Positions 26,505-37,502 of a stretch of 64,000 bases of DNA are shown here, in pieces. The stretch lies in contig JAIGNY010004056.1 of NCBI GenBank assembly GCA_020152595.1, forward strand, positions 355,001 through 419,000. The letters are read 5' to 3'. Position numbers and translations under genes: made by a program. Origin of the DNA: Chiridota heheva (taxonomy: Eukaryota; Echinodermata; Holothuroidea; Apodida; Chiridotidae). Position 1 is the first letter of the stretch. Every line of letters starts with the position of its first letter. The notes below the pieces were generated by a model. It was not told where the DNA came from, did not search any database, and saw nothing but the letters and a program-made list of their open reading frames with translations.

Positions 26505-28640
26505 AGTATATTGTTTTTTTCCAGCTTTGAGAGATATGCACTCTAAAGAGTCCTAAAATTCAAATCCACACTGTGATGTAATATTATTGTGTTTTTTTCC
26601 AGCTCTGAGAGGTATGCACTCTAAAGAGTCCTAAAATTCAAATCCATACTGTGATGTAATATTATTGTTTTTTTCAAGCTTTGAGAGATATGCACTCTAA
26701 AGAGTCCTAAAATTCAAATCCATACTGTGATGTATTATTATTGTTTTTTCCAGCTCTGAGAGGTATGCATTCTAAAGAGTCCTAAAATTCAAATCCACAC
26801 TGCGATGTAATATTATTGTTTTTTTCCAGCTTTGAGAGATATGCACTCTAAAAAGTCCTAAAATTCAAATCCATACTGTGATGTATTATTATTGTTTTTT
26901 CCAGCTCTGAGAGGTATGCTTTCTAAAGAGTTCTAAAATTTAAATCCATACTGTGATGTAATATTATTGTTTTTTTCCAGCTCTGAGAGGTATGCACTCT
27001 AAAGAGTCCTAAAATTCAAATCCACACTGTGATGTATTATTATTGTTTTTTTCCAGCTCTCAAAGATATGCACTGTAAAGAGTCCTAAAATTCAAATCCA
27101 TACTGTGACGTATTATTATTGTTTTTTTCCAGCTCTGAGAGGTATGCACCTTAAAGAGTCCTAAAATTCAAATCCATACTGTGATGTATTATTATTGTTT
27201 TTTCCAGCTCTCAAAGATATGCACTGTAAAGAGTCCTAAAATTCAAATCCATACTGTGATGTATTATTATTGTTTTTTCCAGCTCTGAGAGGTATGCACC
27301 TTAAAGAGTCCTAAAATTCAAATCCATACTGTGATGTATTATTATTGTTTTTTTCCAGCTCTGAGAGGTATGCACCTTAAAGAGTCCTAAAATTCAAATC
27401 CATACTGTGATGTATTATTATTGTTTTTTTCCAGCTCTCAAAGATATGCACTGTAAAGAGTCCTAAAATTCAAATCCATACTGTGATGTATTATTATTGT
27501 TTTTTCCAGCTCTGAGAGATATGCACTCTAAAGAGTCCTAAAATTTAAATCCATACTGTGATGTAATATTATTGTTGTTTTTTCCAGCTCTGAGAGGTAT
27601 GCTTTCTAAAGAGTCCTAAAATTCAAATCCACACTGTGATGTATTATTATTGTTGTTTTTTCCAGCTCTGAGAGGTATGCATTCTAAAGAGTCCTAAAAT
27701 TCAAATCCATACTGTGATGTATTATTATTGTTTTTTCCAGCTCTGAGAGATATGCACTCTAAAGAGTCCTAAAATTTAAATCCATACTGTGATGTAATAT
27801 TATTGTTGTTTTTTCCAGCTCTGAGAGGTATGCTTTCTAAAGAGTCCTAAAATTCAAATCCACACTGTGATGTAATATTATTGTTGTTTTTTCCAGCTCT
27901 GAGAGGTATGCATTCTAAAGAGTCCTAAAATTCAAATCCATACTGTGATGTATTATTATTGTTTTTTCCAGCTCTGAGAGATATGCACTCTAAAGAGTCC
28001 TAAAATTCAAATCCATACTGTGATGTATTATTATTGTTTTTTCCAGCTCTGAGAGATATGCACTCTAAAGAGTCCTAAAATTTAAATCCATACTGTGATG
28101 TATAATTATTGGTTTTTTCAGCTCTGAGAGTATGCACTCTAAAGAGTCCTAAAATTCAAATCCATACTGTGATGTATTATTATTGTTTTTTCCAGCTCTG
28201 AGAGATATGCACTCTAAAGAGTCCTAAAATTTAAATCCATACTGTGATGTATAATTATTGTTTTTTTTTCAGCTCTGCGAGGTATGCATTCTAAAGAGTC
28301 CTAAAATTCAAATCCATACTGTGATGTATTATTGTTGTTTTTCCAGCTCTGAGAGATATGCATTCTAAAGAGTCCTAAAATTCAAATCCATACTGTGATG
28401 TATTATTATTGTTTTTTCCAGCTCTGAGAGATATGCATTCTAAAGAGTCCTAAAATTTAAATCCATACTGTGATGTATTATTATTGTTGTTTTTTCAGCT
28501 CTGAGAGGTATGCATTCTAAAGAGTCCTAAAATTTAAATCCATACTGTGATGTATAATTATTGTTGTTTTCCAGCTCTGAGAGATATGCATTTTACAGAG
28601 TCCTAAAATTCAAATCCAAACTGTGATGTATTGCAATGTC
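26505..28640 (+). repeat. 75-bp satellite array, 28 units, each with a splice-acceptor-like end
   Basis: The unit runs ctctgagaggtatgcactct, aaagagtcctaaaattcaaa, tccatactgtgatgtattat, tattgttttttccag. Every unit ends in a T-run plus CAG, a good match to a 3' splice site on plus. The actctaaagagt word is a small inverted repeat. Variants (ctctcaaag, ctttgagag, ggtatgctttct) recur in blocks, showing multi-unit duplication. The host gene is on the minus strand, so these sites are antisense to it. Confidence 0.95.
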
Positions 28641-28974
28641 TCAAATGTATGCAAAATGGCCAAAAAAATTCACATGAACTATCTTCATAAAGTTCTAAAT
28701 CAGAATGATAAATCTACTGTAAAATCGAATGAGATTAAAACATGTAAAATCATTGTACTCCATGTACAGTAGCTTTTACTCATTTCTCATGTAAAATGTA
28801 CTGTACAAGTGACTTCACACACCCATGAGCAGGGAAAAAATTCCAACCAAATTTTGAACTCCTAGTGTGACACTGGTGTCCACCACTAGCATATCATGTA
28901 GCGGTTACCCTCACAATATGCACTGGTGGAAGTGGTGGTAAAGTGGGTGACTATGGCCCTACCAACTCTGAAAA

Positions 28975-29225
28975 TTTGGCTTCACCAATTTTCAACCAAA
29001 TTTACACAGGGCATACATATGGTAGCCATCATCTTTTGGCCTTCCTAACTTTCAAATAATTCTGACGGCCCTGCAAAATATTAGACGGCCATAGACGCTA
29101 GGCAGAATCTTCCAGCTTCAGTTCTGTATGGAGCACATGTGCAAACAGAGAGCATTGACTTTTTTATTGCCTGGCAAACATTCAGAAATGATGGTCGATA
29201 ACAACATGAAGATCACTAATTAAAC
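28975..29225 (+). repeat. Duplicated segment, left copy
   Basis: Shares ccagcttcagttctgtatgg, agcacatgtgcaaacagaga and tgaagatcactaattaaact with 30340-30610. Its right end leads straight into the 26-bp minisatellite. Confidence 0.85.
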
Positions 29226-29980
29226 TGTGTTATAACCTTCACTTAATAACAAATTGTTATGACCTTCACTAATAACAAATTGTTATGAACTTACCTTCAC
29301 TAATAACAAGTTGTTATGACCTTCACTAATAACAAATTGTTATGACCTTACCTTCACTAATAACAAGTTGTTATGACCTTCACTAATAACAAATTGTTAT
29401 GACCTTCACTAATAACAAACTGTTATGACCTTCACTAATAACAAATTGTTATGACCTTCACTAATAACAAACTGTTATGACCTTCACTAATAACAAATTG
29501 GTATGACCTTCACTAATAACAAATTGTTATGACCTTCACTAATAACAAATTGTTATGACCTTCACTAATAACAAATTGGCATGACCCTCACTAATAACAA
29601 ATTGGCATGACCTCTATTAATAACAAATTGTTATGACCTTCACTAATAACAAATTGTTAGGACCTTCACTAATAACAAATTGGCATGACCTTCACTAATA
29701 ACAAATTGGCATGACCTCTATTAATAACAAATTGGTATGACCTTCACTAATAACAAATTGTTATGACCTTCACTAATAACAAATTATTATGGCCTTAACT
29801 AATAACAAATGTTATGACCTATACTTATAACAAATTGTTATGACCTTAACTAATAACAAATGTTATGACCTTTACTAATAACAAACTGTTATGACCTTCA
29901 CTAATAACAAATGTGATGACCTTCACTAATAACAAATGTTATGACCTTCACCAATAACAAATTATTATGGCCTTACGGAT
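29226..29980 (+). repeat. 26-bp minisatellite, about 28 units
   Basis: The unit is ttatgaccttcactaataac plus aaattg. The aacaaattgtt word is an inverted repeat. Variants lack two bases (aacaaatgttatg) or read ggcatgacc. Confidence 0.95.
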
Positions 29981-30099
29981 TTAATGCTCTCCCATTTCTT
30001 GCTTCTGCTTTTAAAAATTCATACATAAATATCACTAGATTTCTGCCACTAGTAGATAATACAGTACAGTACCTCTAGCCGCTTGTACTATACTACAAA

Positions 30100-30315
30100 T
30101 TCAGTGGCAATGGCTGCGATACAAGGGGAGAATAGTCCCCCATGAGACAGCTCCCCCCTCCTCTGAAAATGTTGTAAAGTGGCATACACTTTGTCTGATT
30201 AACAGGCTTTTGCCCTCATGAAACAAAACTGTCTCTCTTGCCACCATATGTCCCCCCCTCCCCCATGACCAAAATCCTGAAGCTGCCACTGGTGGAGGGT
30301 CCAGGGGACGTGGCC
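30100..30315 (-). repeat. Dispersed G-rich repeat (paired with 60203-60420)
   Basis: On the minus strand: ggcagcttcaggattttggt, then catgggggaggggggg, then cttgccaccat-type and agggcaaaagcctgt sequence. The 60.2-kb copy has the same order in plus orientation. Confidence 0.6.
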
Positions 30316-30339
30316 CCACCAACTTAAAACAATTTGGCA

Positions 30340-30640
30340 TTTGTCCTCACCAATTTTCAACAAATTTACAGAGGGCATACATAAGGTACAGTTATTCATC
30401 ATCCTTTGGCCTTGAATGATGATACTGAATGATGTACTGTACTGTACTGAATTTCTAAATATTAGAGTCACAGACGCTGGACAGAAATCTTCCAGCTTCA
30501 GTTCTGTATGGAGCACATGTGCAAACAGAGAGCACTGACTCTTTTATTGCCTGGCAAACATTCAAAAATGACGGTCGATAACGACATGAAGATCACTAAT
30601 TAAACTATTATATGACATGTTATCTCTACTAATAACAAAT
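30340..30640 (+). repeat. Duplicated segment, right copy
   Basis: Matches 28975-29225 and is followed by a single tctactaataacaaatcac, an unamplified version of the minisatellite unit. It carries an extra gtactgtactgtact insertion near 30435. Confidence 0.85.
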
Positions 30641-31084
30641 CACTTTACACTGTATGTCACCCAAGGTTTTCACTTCTGAATGTGTTCCGGTTAGGTTAGA
30701 AACAAGGAAAATCTTCAAAACCTGAGTAGTTTTTTTTTTTTTTTTTGCCTTTTGATTTTATCTCCTAAATGAGACAATTTGGCTCCAACTCAATTATGTT
30801 TAATTCTTAAAACCCTTCCAATTTGAGTTCTTTTCACAATTCTGAAGTGTTACAAAGAATACCTGATAATTTACTTTGCGCTTTCACGGTGCTGCAAAAC
30901 AAATTGGGATATTAAATCAGGTATATATTACTAAGAGTAATAAACATATAATGAAAAATTAGTTTTCACTTTCCACTCTGGATAATTTTGGACTAATGAA
31001 ATGACTGGAAGAAGTCTAGCTGGTTCAACAAACTTTTTCTTCCATTTACTGTACATAATCACAAGCAGGCATTGCCACCAGGAT

Positions 31085-31265
31085 TTGGTTGGTTGGTTGG
31101 TTAGTTTACCAAGGTTTATAACATCCCAACAAGACCTTCATTGGAGTATTAACGTCAAGACACCCAGAGACTTATTAACCAGTCGTGGAGCACTGGTTGA
31201 AGACGCATCAGAATCGAACCGGGATGCTCAAGCTGAAACTTTACTGCACTGCCACGGATTTTTCT
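31085..31265 (-). mobile_element. tRNA-related SINE with an (ACCA)n tail
   Basis: On the minus strand a head with gtggcagtgcagtaaagt is followed by a B box (cccggttcgattctga). The body ends in ccaaccaaccaaccaa, seen on plus as the ttggttggttgg run at 31087-31103. Orientation and tail are clear; the family is unnamed here. Confidence 0.6.
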
Positions 31266-31552
31266 CAAAGAGAGACACTAACACTTCAAGAGAGAGTTCT
31301 GGGACAGAAGATCCATTTCTTGCTTGTAGTTTTTTTTTTTTTTTTTTTTTTTCAAGCAAGGGGCAAAACCTTTTAAATGGCTAGCTAGCAATAGTACGAT
31401 ACTGTAACAGATAGACATGTAGATCACCCTTAAAAAATGTATAAGTTTGCAGTTACAGTACCGTACCTTAATGACCCAACAAAAGCCCTCTTGAGGTACT
31501 GTACACCAAACGTGCGAAATCACATTGAAGTGATTTATTTACTGTTTGTTGC

Positions 31553-31845
31553 AGGCCCCTAGTGGGGTGCTCCAACTTGCCCATCACTACCTCCACCCGG
31601 CCCCTTTTCACGAAGAACTCAAAAATTTTGTTCACAAAAACATACTTTCAAGAATTATTTTGCCTTCTTTTCAAGCTGATTAGTCCCCCAATAGAAAACA
31701 AAATACATGGACACTACTTGTTGTATTGCTCCATATATTAGCAGAACATTTATCAAACCTGCCCTCAAATTTGCCATTGGTGCCTTATAAAGGCCCCTTT
31801 AAATTAGTAACATCCTGCCTTTTTCTAAATCAAGCTAGGGGTTGT
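31553..31845 (+). mobile_element. MITE family 1 relative (shorter subfamily)
   Basis: Starts caggcccctagtggggtg and ends caagctaggggttg. The middle shares the tgccttcttttcaagctgat region with 35085-35600 and 59536-59806, so these three form a subfamily distinct from 17808. It lies close to an RNase H fragment at 32015. Confidence 0.6.
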
Positions 31846-32014
31846 AAGGAGTGGATAAGCAAAGAATATAGAGTGAGCAGTACAGTTTGCATTCATACAG
31901 TTTAATGTTCAATAAACTCTGGTACTAGGACATTTGATTACGTCATCTTTAACAAATTGTTTGTTTAGAGTAACTCTACCAATCCCGCAAATTGCTATCT
32001 ACTCAAATAAAATA

Positions 32015-32205
32015 TTTCAGAGGAGGATGGCCTTGGCCTCCGCCGAGAAGATGGACAAGTATTCAGGAAGCCTGCTAGCGAGGGTGATGTCTTTGATGAC
32101 GGTAGCAGCAGCTGTCTTGTTGCCTTCCTTGGAGCAATCAGTATAGATGGAGGTGTAGTTTCAGAGTTGGTCTTTGATTTGGTTGATTGATGGTTGATAC
32201 TCAAA
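32015..32205 (-). mobile_element. RNase H N-terminal fragment of a related non-LTR retrotransposon
   Basis: The minus strand reads I-Y-T-D-C-S-K-E-G-N-K-T-A-A-A and, 25 residues later, L-S-I-F-S-A-E-A-K-A-I-L-L. These are RNase H strand 1 with the first catalytic Asp and helix A with the catalytic Glu. The frame is open across both motifs, but the fragment is cut on each side and is not attached to RT or the rest of RNase H. Confidence 0.7.
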
Positions 32206-32467
32206 CAAACAATTTTTAAACCTGGCCTTATACTAAAGGTTCAGCTTTATTTACTATGACAATTGATGTCTCTTGAGTTAGAAAATAAGCCACACCACCA
32301 TAGCAACATGGTAACTAGGTGGATCTTTAGAGTTTTTAGCAAAAGGATTAAACAAAATTCTGTTTGCTAACCACTCTGGGTAACAGGAATCAGATTTACA
32401 AAGCCTGTAGCAGGCCCGTAGGCACAATATTTGTTCACCAACTTGTTGTCACTTAGTCTGTGTTTGC

Positions 32468-32537
32468 AGAAATTTGTTTTGTGCAGAAATTTGTTTTGTG
32501 CAGAAATTTGTTTTGTGCAGAAATTTGTTTGGTGCAG
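32468..32537 (+). repeat. 17-bp tandem repeat, four units
   Basis: gcagaaatttgttttgt is repeated four times with one substitution in the last unit. Confidence 0.9.
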
Positions 32538-32934
32538 TATATTGCATTGACTGCATGAGTGCATGCCACTAGCTAGCTGTACTGTACCAGTACCGCACAG
32601 GGTTTTGCTCCACTTAGTTACACTGATTTTGTTGCTAGGCATTGAAAAAGCTGTCAATCACAAGTGTGTTTCTTTTTTACCACTTCATTGGAATTTTAAA
32701 ATTGGTCTAATTTTTGAAACTGGTATCTTTGAAAAATTACTGAAATAATGACTGAAATTATTGGGAATGATTATAGCTCAGGTTATCAACACCATCACAT
32801 GCACGAAAAATATGTTCAAATATTCTAGAGACTCCATAATAATATGCACTAACATTCCGACCGAGTGCTATTGTAGCTGCTTTAATATATCTTTTTAATC
32901 TTTTTCACTCATTCACTATGGTTGATAAAGTTCT

Positions 32935-33036
32935 GTATATATATATATATATGTATGTATTTGTGTATATATGTATGTATGTATATATGTATACATACAT
33001 ACATACATACTGTACATACATACATACACACATACA

Positions 33037-33068
<32 letters not shown>

Positions 33069-33225
33069 CACACACATACATACATACATACACGTACATA
33101 CATACATACATACATATATACATACATACATACATACATACATACATACATACACATACACACATACATACTGTACATACATGCATACATACATATATAC
33201 ATACATACATACATACATACATACA

Positions 33226-33256
<31 letters not shown>
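32935..33256. repeat. (ATAC)n microsatellite
   Basis: Begins with AT dinucleotides, then catacatacata with occasional tgtacatac and cacaca interruptions to 33256. The long overlapping Tyr/Ile/His/Thr and Tyr/Met/Cys/Val ORFs on both strands are repeat artefacts. Confidence 0.95.
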
Positions 33257-35089
33257 GTATCCCTATACACAATAAACAGACATTTTTCTTTTGTTTTAAT
33301 GTGTACATGTAAGCAGTAGATAAAGGCCTACAATTTGGGGAATACTTTTCACAGATAAAACATGTTTTATCCATGCTGTAATCTCACATATAAGGTGAAA
33401 ACTTATTCATGAAATTGAAAGAACAAATAATCAATATAAATTCAGTGATGACAGCCCCTCTCCAAAATGCAAATATGTTGATCAAATTTTTTTTTTTTTT
33501 TAATTTGTCTTTAAAACAAGAAGCTAAATATTAATTAGAAACAATAACAACATCATTTTCCACCCATGTTATAACTAAATAATTAATTTTAGTATCTTTT
33601 TTTTGTAAATGCTTATTTTATAAACTGAACACGCACTTGACATTCATTGTGTTAAAAGTGTTTAAGTGGTGGCAACACCTACATGTACACAGCATAACCA
33701 AACAACACAGAATAACCAGACAAATTATGTTAAAAGTATTTCAAATATTAATAAAACATTCTGAACTCAACAAAAAATCTGAATGACTGTTGCACCCCGA
33801 AAATAAATCTTACTAACAACATTCATGTTGACATAATTGCAGTATGTAAACAAAATGAAATATCAAATTTCAATGTCAATGTTATTCCATACATGTACCC
33901 TGGTTGAGTTTTGGGAGGTGATTTACTGTATTGCATACGAAGGATCTGAAACAGAAAGAGCGCAGCAGAAACTGCAATTATCTCCGTCAGGTACACCCTT
34001 CAAACAGTCAAACCCTCATCTTCATTTCCAAAAATAACCTCCGAGCAACAAGTAGGAACTTGTTTCATCATCTCGCACATGTATTACCGTAGCAACATGT
34101 GGAGTGCATGATGTCCCAGTGTACATTCTCAAACTGAATTTCCTATCGATCGATATAATCAATACTAAATTCCACAGCTTGAAAAGAACACATCAAATAA
34201 ATATTATGTTATAATTAGAGTTGGACGAATGATTTATCACAACCAGATTGTAAGCAGTGGCAGAATCACCCAAATTCCTTCTCCCCCCAGGAAATTTATT
34301 GCACAGCCAAAATGAGTATGGTTATGTTATTGACAAACAACCTAGTTTCCCCCACCTGCCCCTTCCTTGCATGCCTCCAACTTCAGAAACAAACTTCTGG
34401 TTCAGTCACTAATTTTTCAACATGTACTGTATAGCACACTGTAAAGGTACACAGGAATTACATGTACCACAAAGTGTAATGGTTACTTTTTTAATCAGAC
34501 ATATGTCCACTTCAATGTTTATCAGGTAATTTTCCTTCCCAGAAAATTGTGGTCTTTTACTTTTGCTACTACAGTAAAGTTGTTTCGCAAATCTGTTAAA
34601 ATCATCCAAAAGTGCACATTTCTGTGCTTAAATAATTACATTTGTTATGAGTTGTCCACCCTGTCACAATGTTCATCACAAACTTGGCAAGCAGGTACGT
34701 CAAATATCTTTCATCTTTGATCAGCCGCAACTCGGAAACTAAAAGATATATTTCCAAAATTCAAGCTGTTCTAGATGCCAATTTAAAAATACAGTAGCCT
34801 ACAGATATTCAATTCTGCCCATAGACCTTAAAAACAAACATTTTTATTCAAAACAAATAGCAAACAAACAGCACCCAAGTGTACTGGAAATGCAAAGGAT
34901 GGTCAGATAAACCATAAGATGCCATTCTTCTGCAGAATACCAAAATTGTTAGAAATAGCCAATTTCTGATGACATACACACATGTGCAATACTGTACACA
35001 TTGATCTCCATATATTTTTGCATCATACACAGTTTAGATTTTTGTTTTGTCTGCAAAGCTTGAGGTTTTAAAGTACTGTACCATACCTC
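33257..35089. other. Unassigned AT-rich intronic sequence
   Basis: Poly-T at 33488-33500 and scattered tacatgtac words. No supported gene. Confidence 0.5.
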
Positions 35090-35600
35090 TAGTTAGGCGT
35101 TTTCAGGGTGTCCCACCCTGCTCCTTTTCACAAATCACCCACTGTACGTGTTATGCACTTGTCAACTGTGTGACTCACCTCACACCCCCGGACAAAGTGA
35201 GTCATTTACCAAAGTGGGTGGTCAAAACATGTACATTGACACACCCCTCAGTCACTTTGGTGACTGACATTTCTTGTGCAAATGACTTTAATACCCAAAA
35301 TCACTAACCTATGTACAAAGTCAATGGGTCTGAAGTAAATTGACTCACCCCTGAGTCACTCTGGTGACAGACAATTTAGTACAGTGACACACATGTGAGT
35401 CACTTTTTCATTTGTCAATGACTCACCTTTGACTGACATTGCCGAAGGTAGTATGGGTGGGTCATACAACTGACAAGTGCATTAGTTTGATAAATGTTAC
35501 CTTCTTTTGATGCTGTTTAGTTCCCTGGTACAAAAAGATGCAGATAATGTACTGTACACTTCATACATGTTTATTGATTCCTCTCTAATTTATGTTGAAA
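35090..35600 (+). mobile_element. MITE family 1 relative, split by a second MITE
   Basis: ctctagttaggcgttttcag, then gtgtcccaccctgctccttt, resembles the left end of 31553. After an interruption (35155-35481) the family resumes with taccttcttttgatgctgtt, parallel to tgccttcttttcaagctgat at 31661. Only fragments of the left terminus remain. Confidence 0.5.
35155..35481. mobile_element. MITE with TGCACTTGTCA termini, nested, TTA target duplication
   Basis: The left end is tgcacttgtcaactgtgtga and the right end, read in reverse complement, tgcacttgtcagttgtatga (17 of 20 match). Flanks are TTA on both sides (tgTTA|tgcac and agtgca|TTAgt), the target-site pattern of PIF/Harbinger-type elements. 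The interior is rich in tgactca-like words (gagtcac, tgactcacc) in both orientations. Inserted into a family 1 relative. Confidence 0.65.
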
Positions 35601-35627
35601 GTGCCCCCCAAATACATGTACAAGGGG

Positions 35628-36862
35628 TCAAATTTGCCACTATTCTGAAAACAGTGCTTTTTAAGCAGCAGTGAATTTTCAAACATCACTGTTTCAGTGG
35701 AACAGTGTTCTTATCACAAGCATATGGCATCAATGATCAATAACTTGATTTCTGAAGCAAAAAAAAGTGCATGTTGTCAAACAAGTTTATCATAAAAAGA
35801 ATTTCTTTCAGGTTTGGTTTGGTTTGCTGATGTTTAACAGCACCACGACAGTCAGAGTCAAATGTGCCAAGAGGGTGTTGATAAATTATGGTGTAAGATT
35901 TAGGACAGTGAGAAAAGAAAAGTCTGTATGGGAGAAACGGGGAAAAACTAAGAGGGAAAAAAAAAAAAAGGAGGTTAGTAAGGTCAGGTGTAGAAAGGGA
36001 AAGGGGGAGTTAAATGTGGGGAAGAGGTTGTTGTTGCGGAGGAAGTTGATGATGTTTGAGGAAGGATTGTTTTTGAAAAGGTCCGAGATTGATGACAGTG
36101 AGGAGAGAAGAGATCTGGAGTTCTGGTATGGGGGACAGTTATGAAAAATGCTTGATGGAGAGATCAGTGTTACAAGTGGGGCAGAGAGGAGTAGGGGAGC
36201 CGGATAAGAGATGGGAGTGAGTGAGTGAGGAGTGGCCTAGGCGAATGCGGGTGACAACAATGTCTTCCCTGCAGTTGACAACAATGTCTTCCTCCCTGCG
36301 GTTGAGACTGTGCAGAGGGGTGTTGGTCCCGACTTTGGGTTTGATGGTGTAAAGTTTGTTACTGGTTTCGTGATTCCAGGAGTTTTGCCAGGTTTTTTTT
36401 TATGAAGTTGGAGATGGAGAGATGGAAGTCTGAGTTGGCGGCTCTGTCAGCTCTCTTGTTGCCAAATTTTCAAACATCACTGTTTCTGTGGACCAGTGTT
36501 CTTTTCACAAGCATGTGGCATCAATGACCAATAACTTAATTTCTGAAGCAAAAAAAAAGTGCATGTTGTCAAACAAGATTATGATAAAAAGAATTTCTCG
36601 TGAATACATACAAGGCTGCTTGCACGTGTATGACTGTACGCATACTTCATGTACTGTACATGAAATACTAATAATTGACATACAGTACATATTTACACAT
36701 ACTGTATTGACCAATAAAGTAAATTAAGTTGTAAATTAAGCCCATTTTGAAGAAAGGAATTTGTCCTGTTATCGGCAAAAAGTTTGAACAGTAAAATCTG
36801 ATCCGGAAATGAGAAAGTACTGATCCGTGAAACAGTGGCAACAAAATTCAAATTTCGACCCC
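35628..36862. mobile_element. MITE family 2 copy interrupted by a retrotransposon
   Basis: The left end aaggggtcaaatttgccact and the right end atttcgacccctga match the family termini. The interior is cut after gaatttct at 35806 by the non-LTR fragment and resumes with a repeat of the preceding 132 bp at 36466. Confidence 0.7.
35807..36465 (-). mobile_element. Second-family non-LTR retrotransposon 3' end, inserted into a MITE
   Basis: The minus strand ends in an AAACC-type tail (plus: ggtttggtttggtttgctga). It shares the caccacgacagtcagagtca and gtgccaagagggtgtt blocks with the larger copy at 37503-39372 and is distantly similar to copies A and B. Its coding content is the C-terminal part of the RNase H-bearing ORF, in broken frames. 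It interrupts a MITE whose sequence resumes on the other side, and it is flanked by a long direct duplication (35675-35806 and 36466-36598). Confidence 0.7.
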
Positions 36863-36867
36863 TGAAT

Positions 36868-36945
36868 ACATGTGGCCCCTGCTACCTTTTAAATTCCCTC
36901 TTTGTCCTTGCCATCCGTTCAAGCTAGGGATTTCTGAACCAATAC
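36868..36945 (+). repeat. Fragment of a family 1 MITE
   Basis: gtggcccctgctacctttta, then ttgccatccgttcaagctaggg, ending in ttctg. It begins immediately after the family 2 copy ending at 36862. Confidence 0.5.
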
Positions 36946-37502
36946 CCCTGATCCCCCTTCCCAATTCAGGAATGACAGGTAAAGTGGGTATTTCTCATCC
37001 TTGATGTTAAGCATGCTTATTTTGTCCATCAAATCTTCAAAGATAAAAAGGAACATATACAGAATGCCTCAAAACCGTTTGAAAAGGGCCTCCATTGATC
37101 TGTGCATAAATGTATTTCAACTTCTCCAATCTCTACCACACAAAGTGAATGTGCAGTATAGTATATGCTTGAAGTAGATATTCTGTTATAGCGGAGCATG
37201 GGGCCATAGGCATAGGGGCCATAGGCATGGGCTTGAAATGCAGCTAGTTCATCCTTCATGATTGAAAAGCTATTTAGTTGCAAATTTGCTGGTAAAGTAT
37301 GTGATTATCATATTATTGGAACATTGTGCTGCAGGCAATCTAATATTAATATCAGGGTCTGAAGTACAGTATTATCATTTTTGAAGTGTCCACAGTAGAG
37401 TTGGTTTGCTCACAAGTCTGTTTTATAGCTCAATGATGGCCAATGTCATTTTTGACAAAAGGGAAAACCTAAACATATGGGGGTACTGTACTGTGCAGTA
37501 TT

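Noticed and set aside
26505-28640. CRISPR-like array
   Set aside because: Repeats are contiguous, with no unique spacers, in a eukaryotic context; it is a satellite.
32905-33374. Several overlapping ORFs of 113-152 codons on both strands
   Set aside because: All are translations of the (ATAC)n array.
36114-36144. Coding reading of the 125-codon plus ORF 35767-36144
   Set aside because: Lies antisense to the non-LTR fragment; the Lys/Arg/Glu-rich composition is the shadow of the element.
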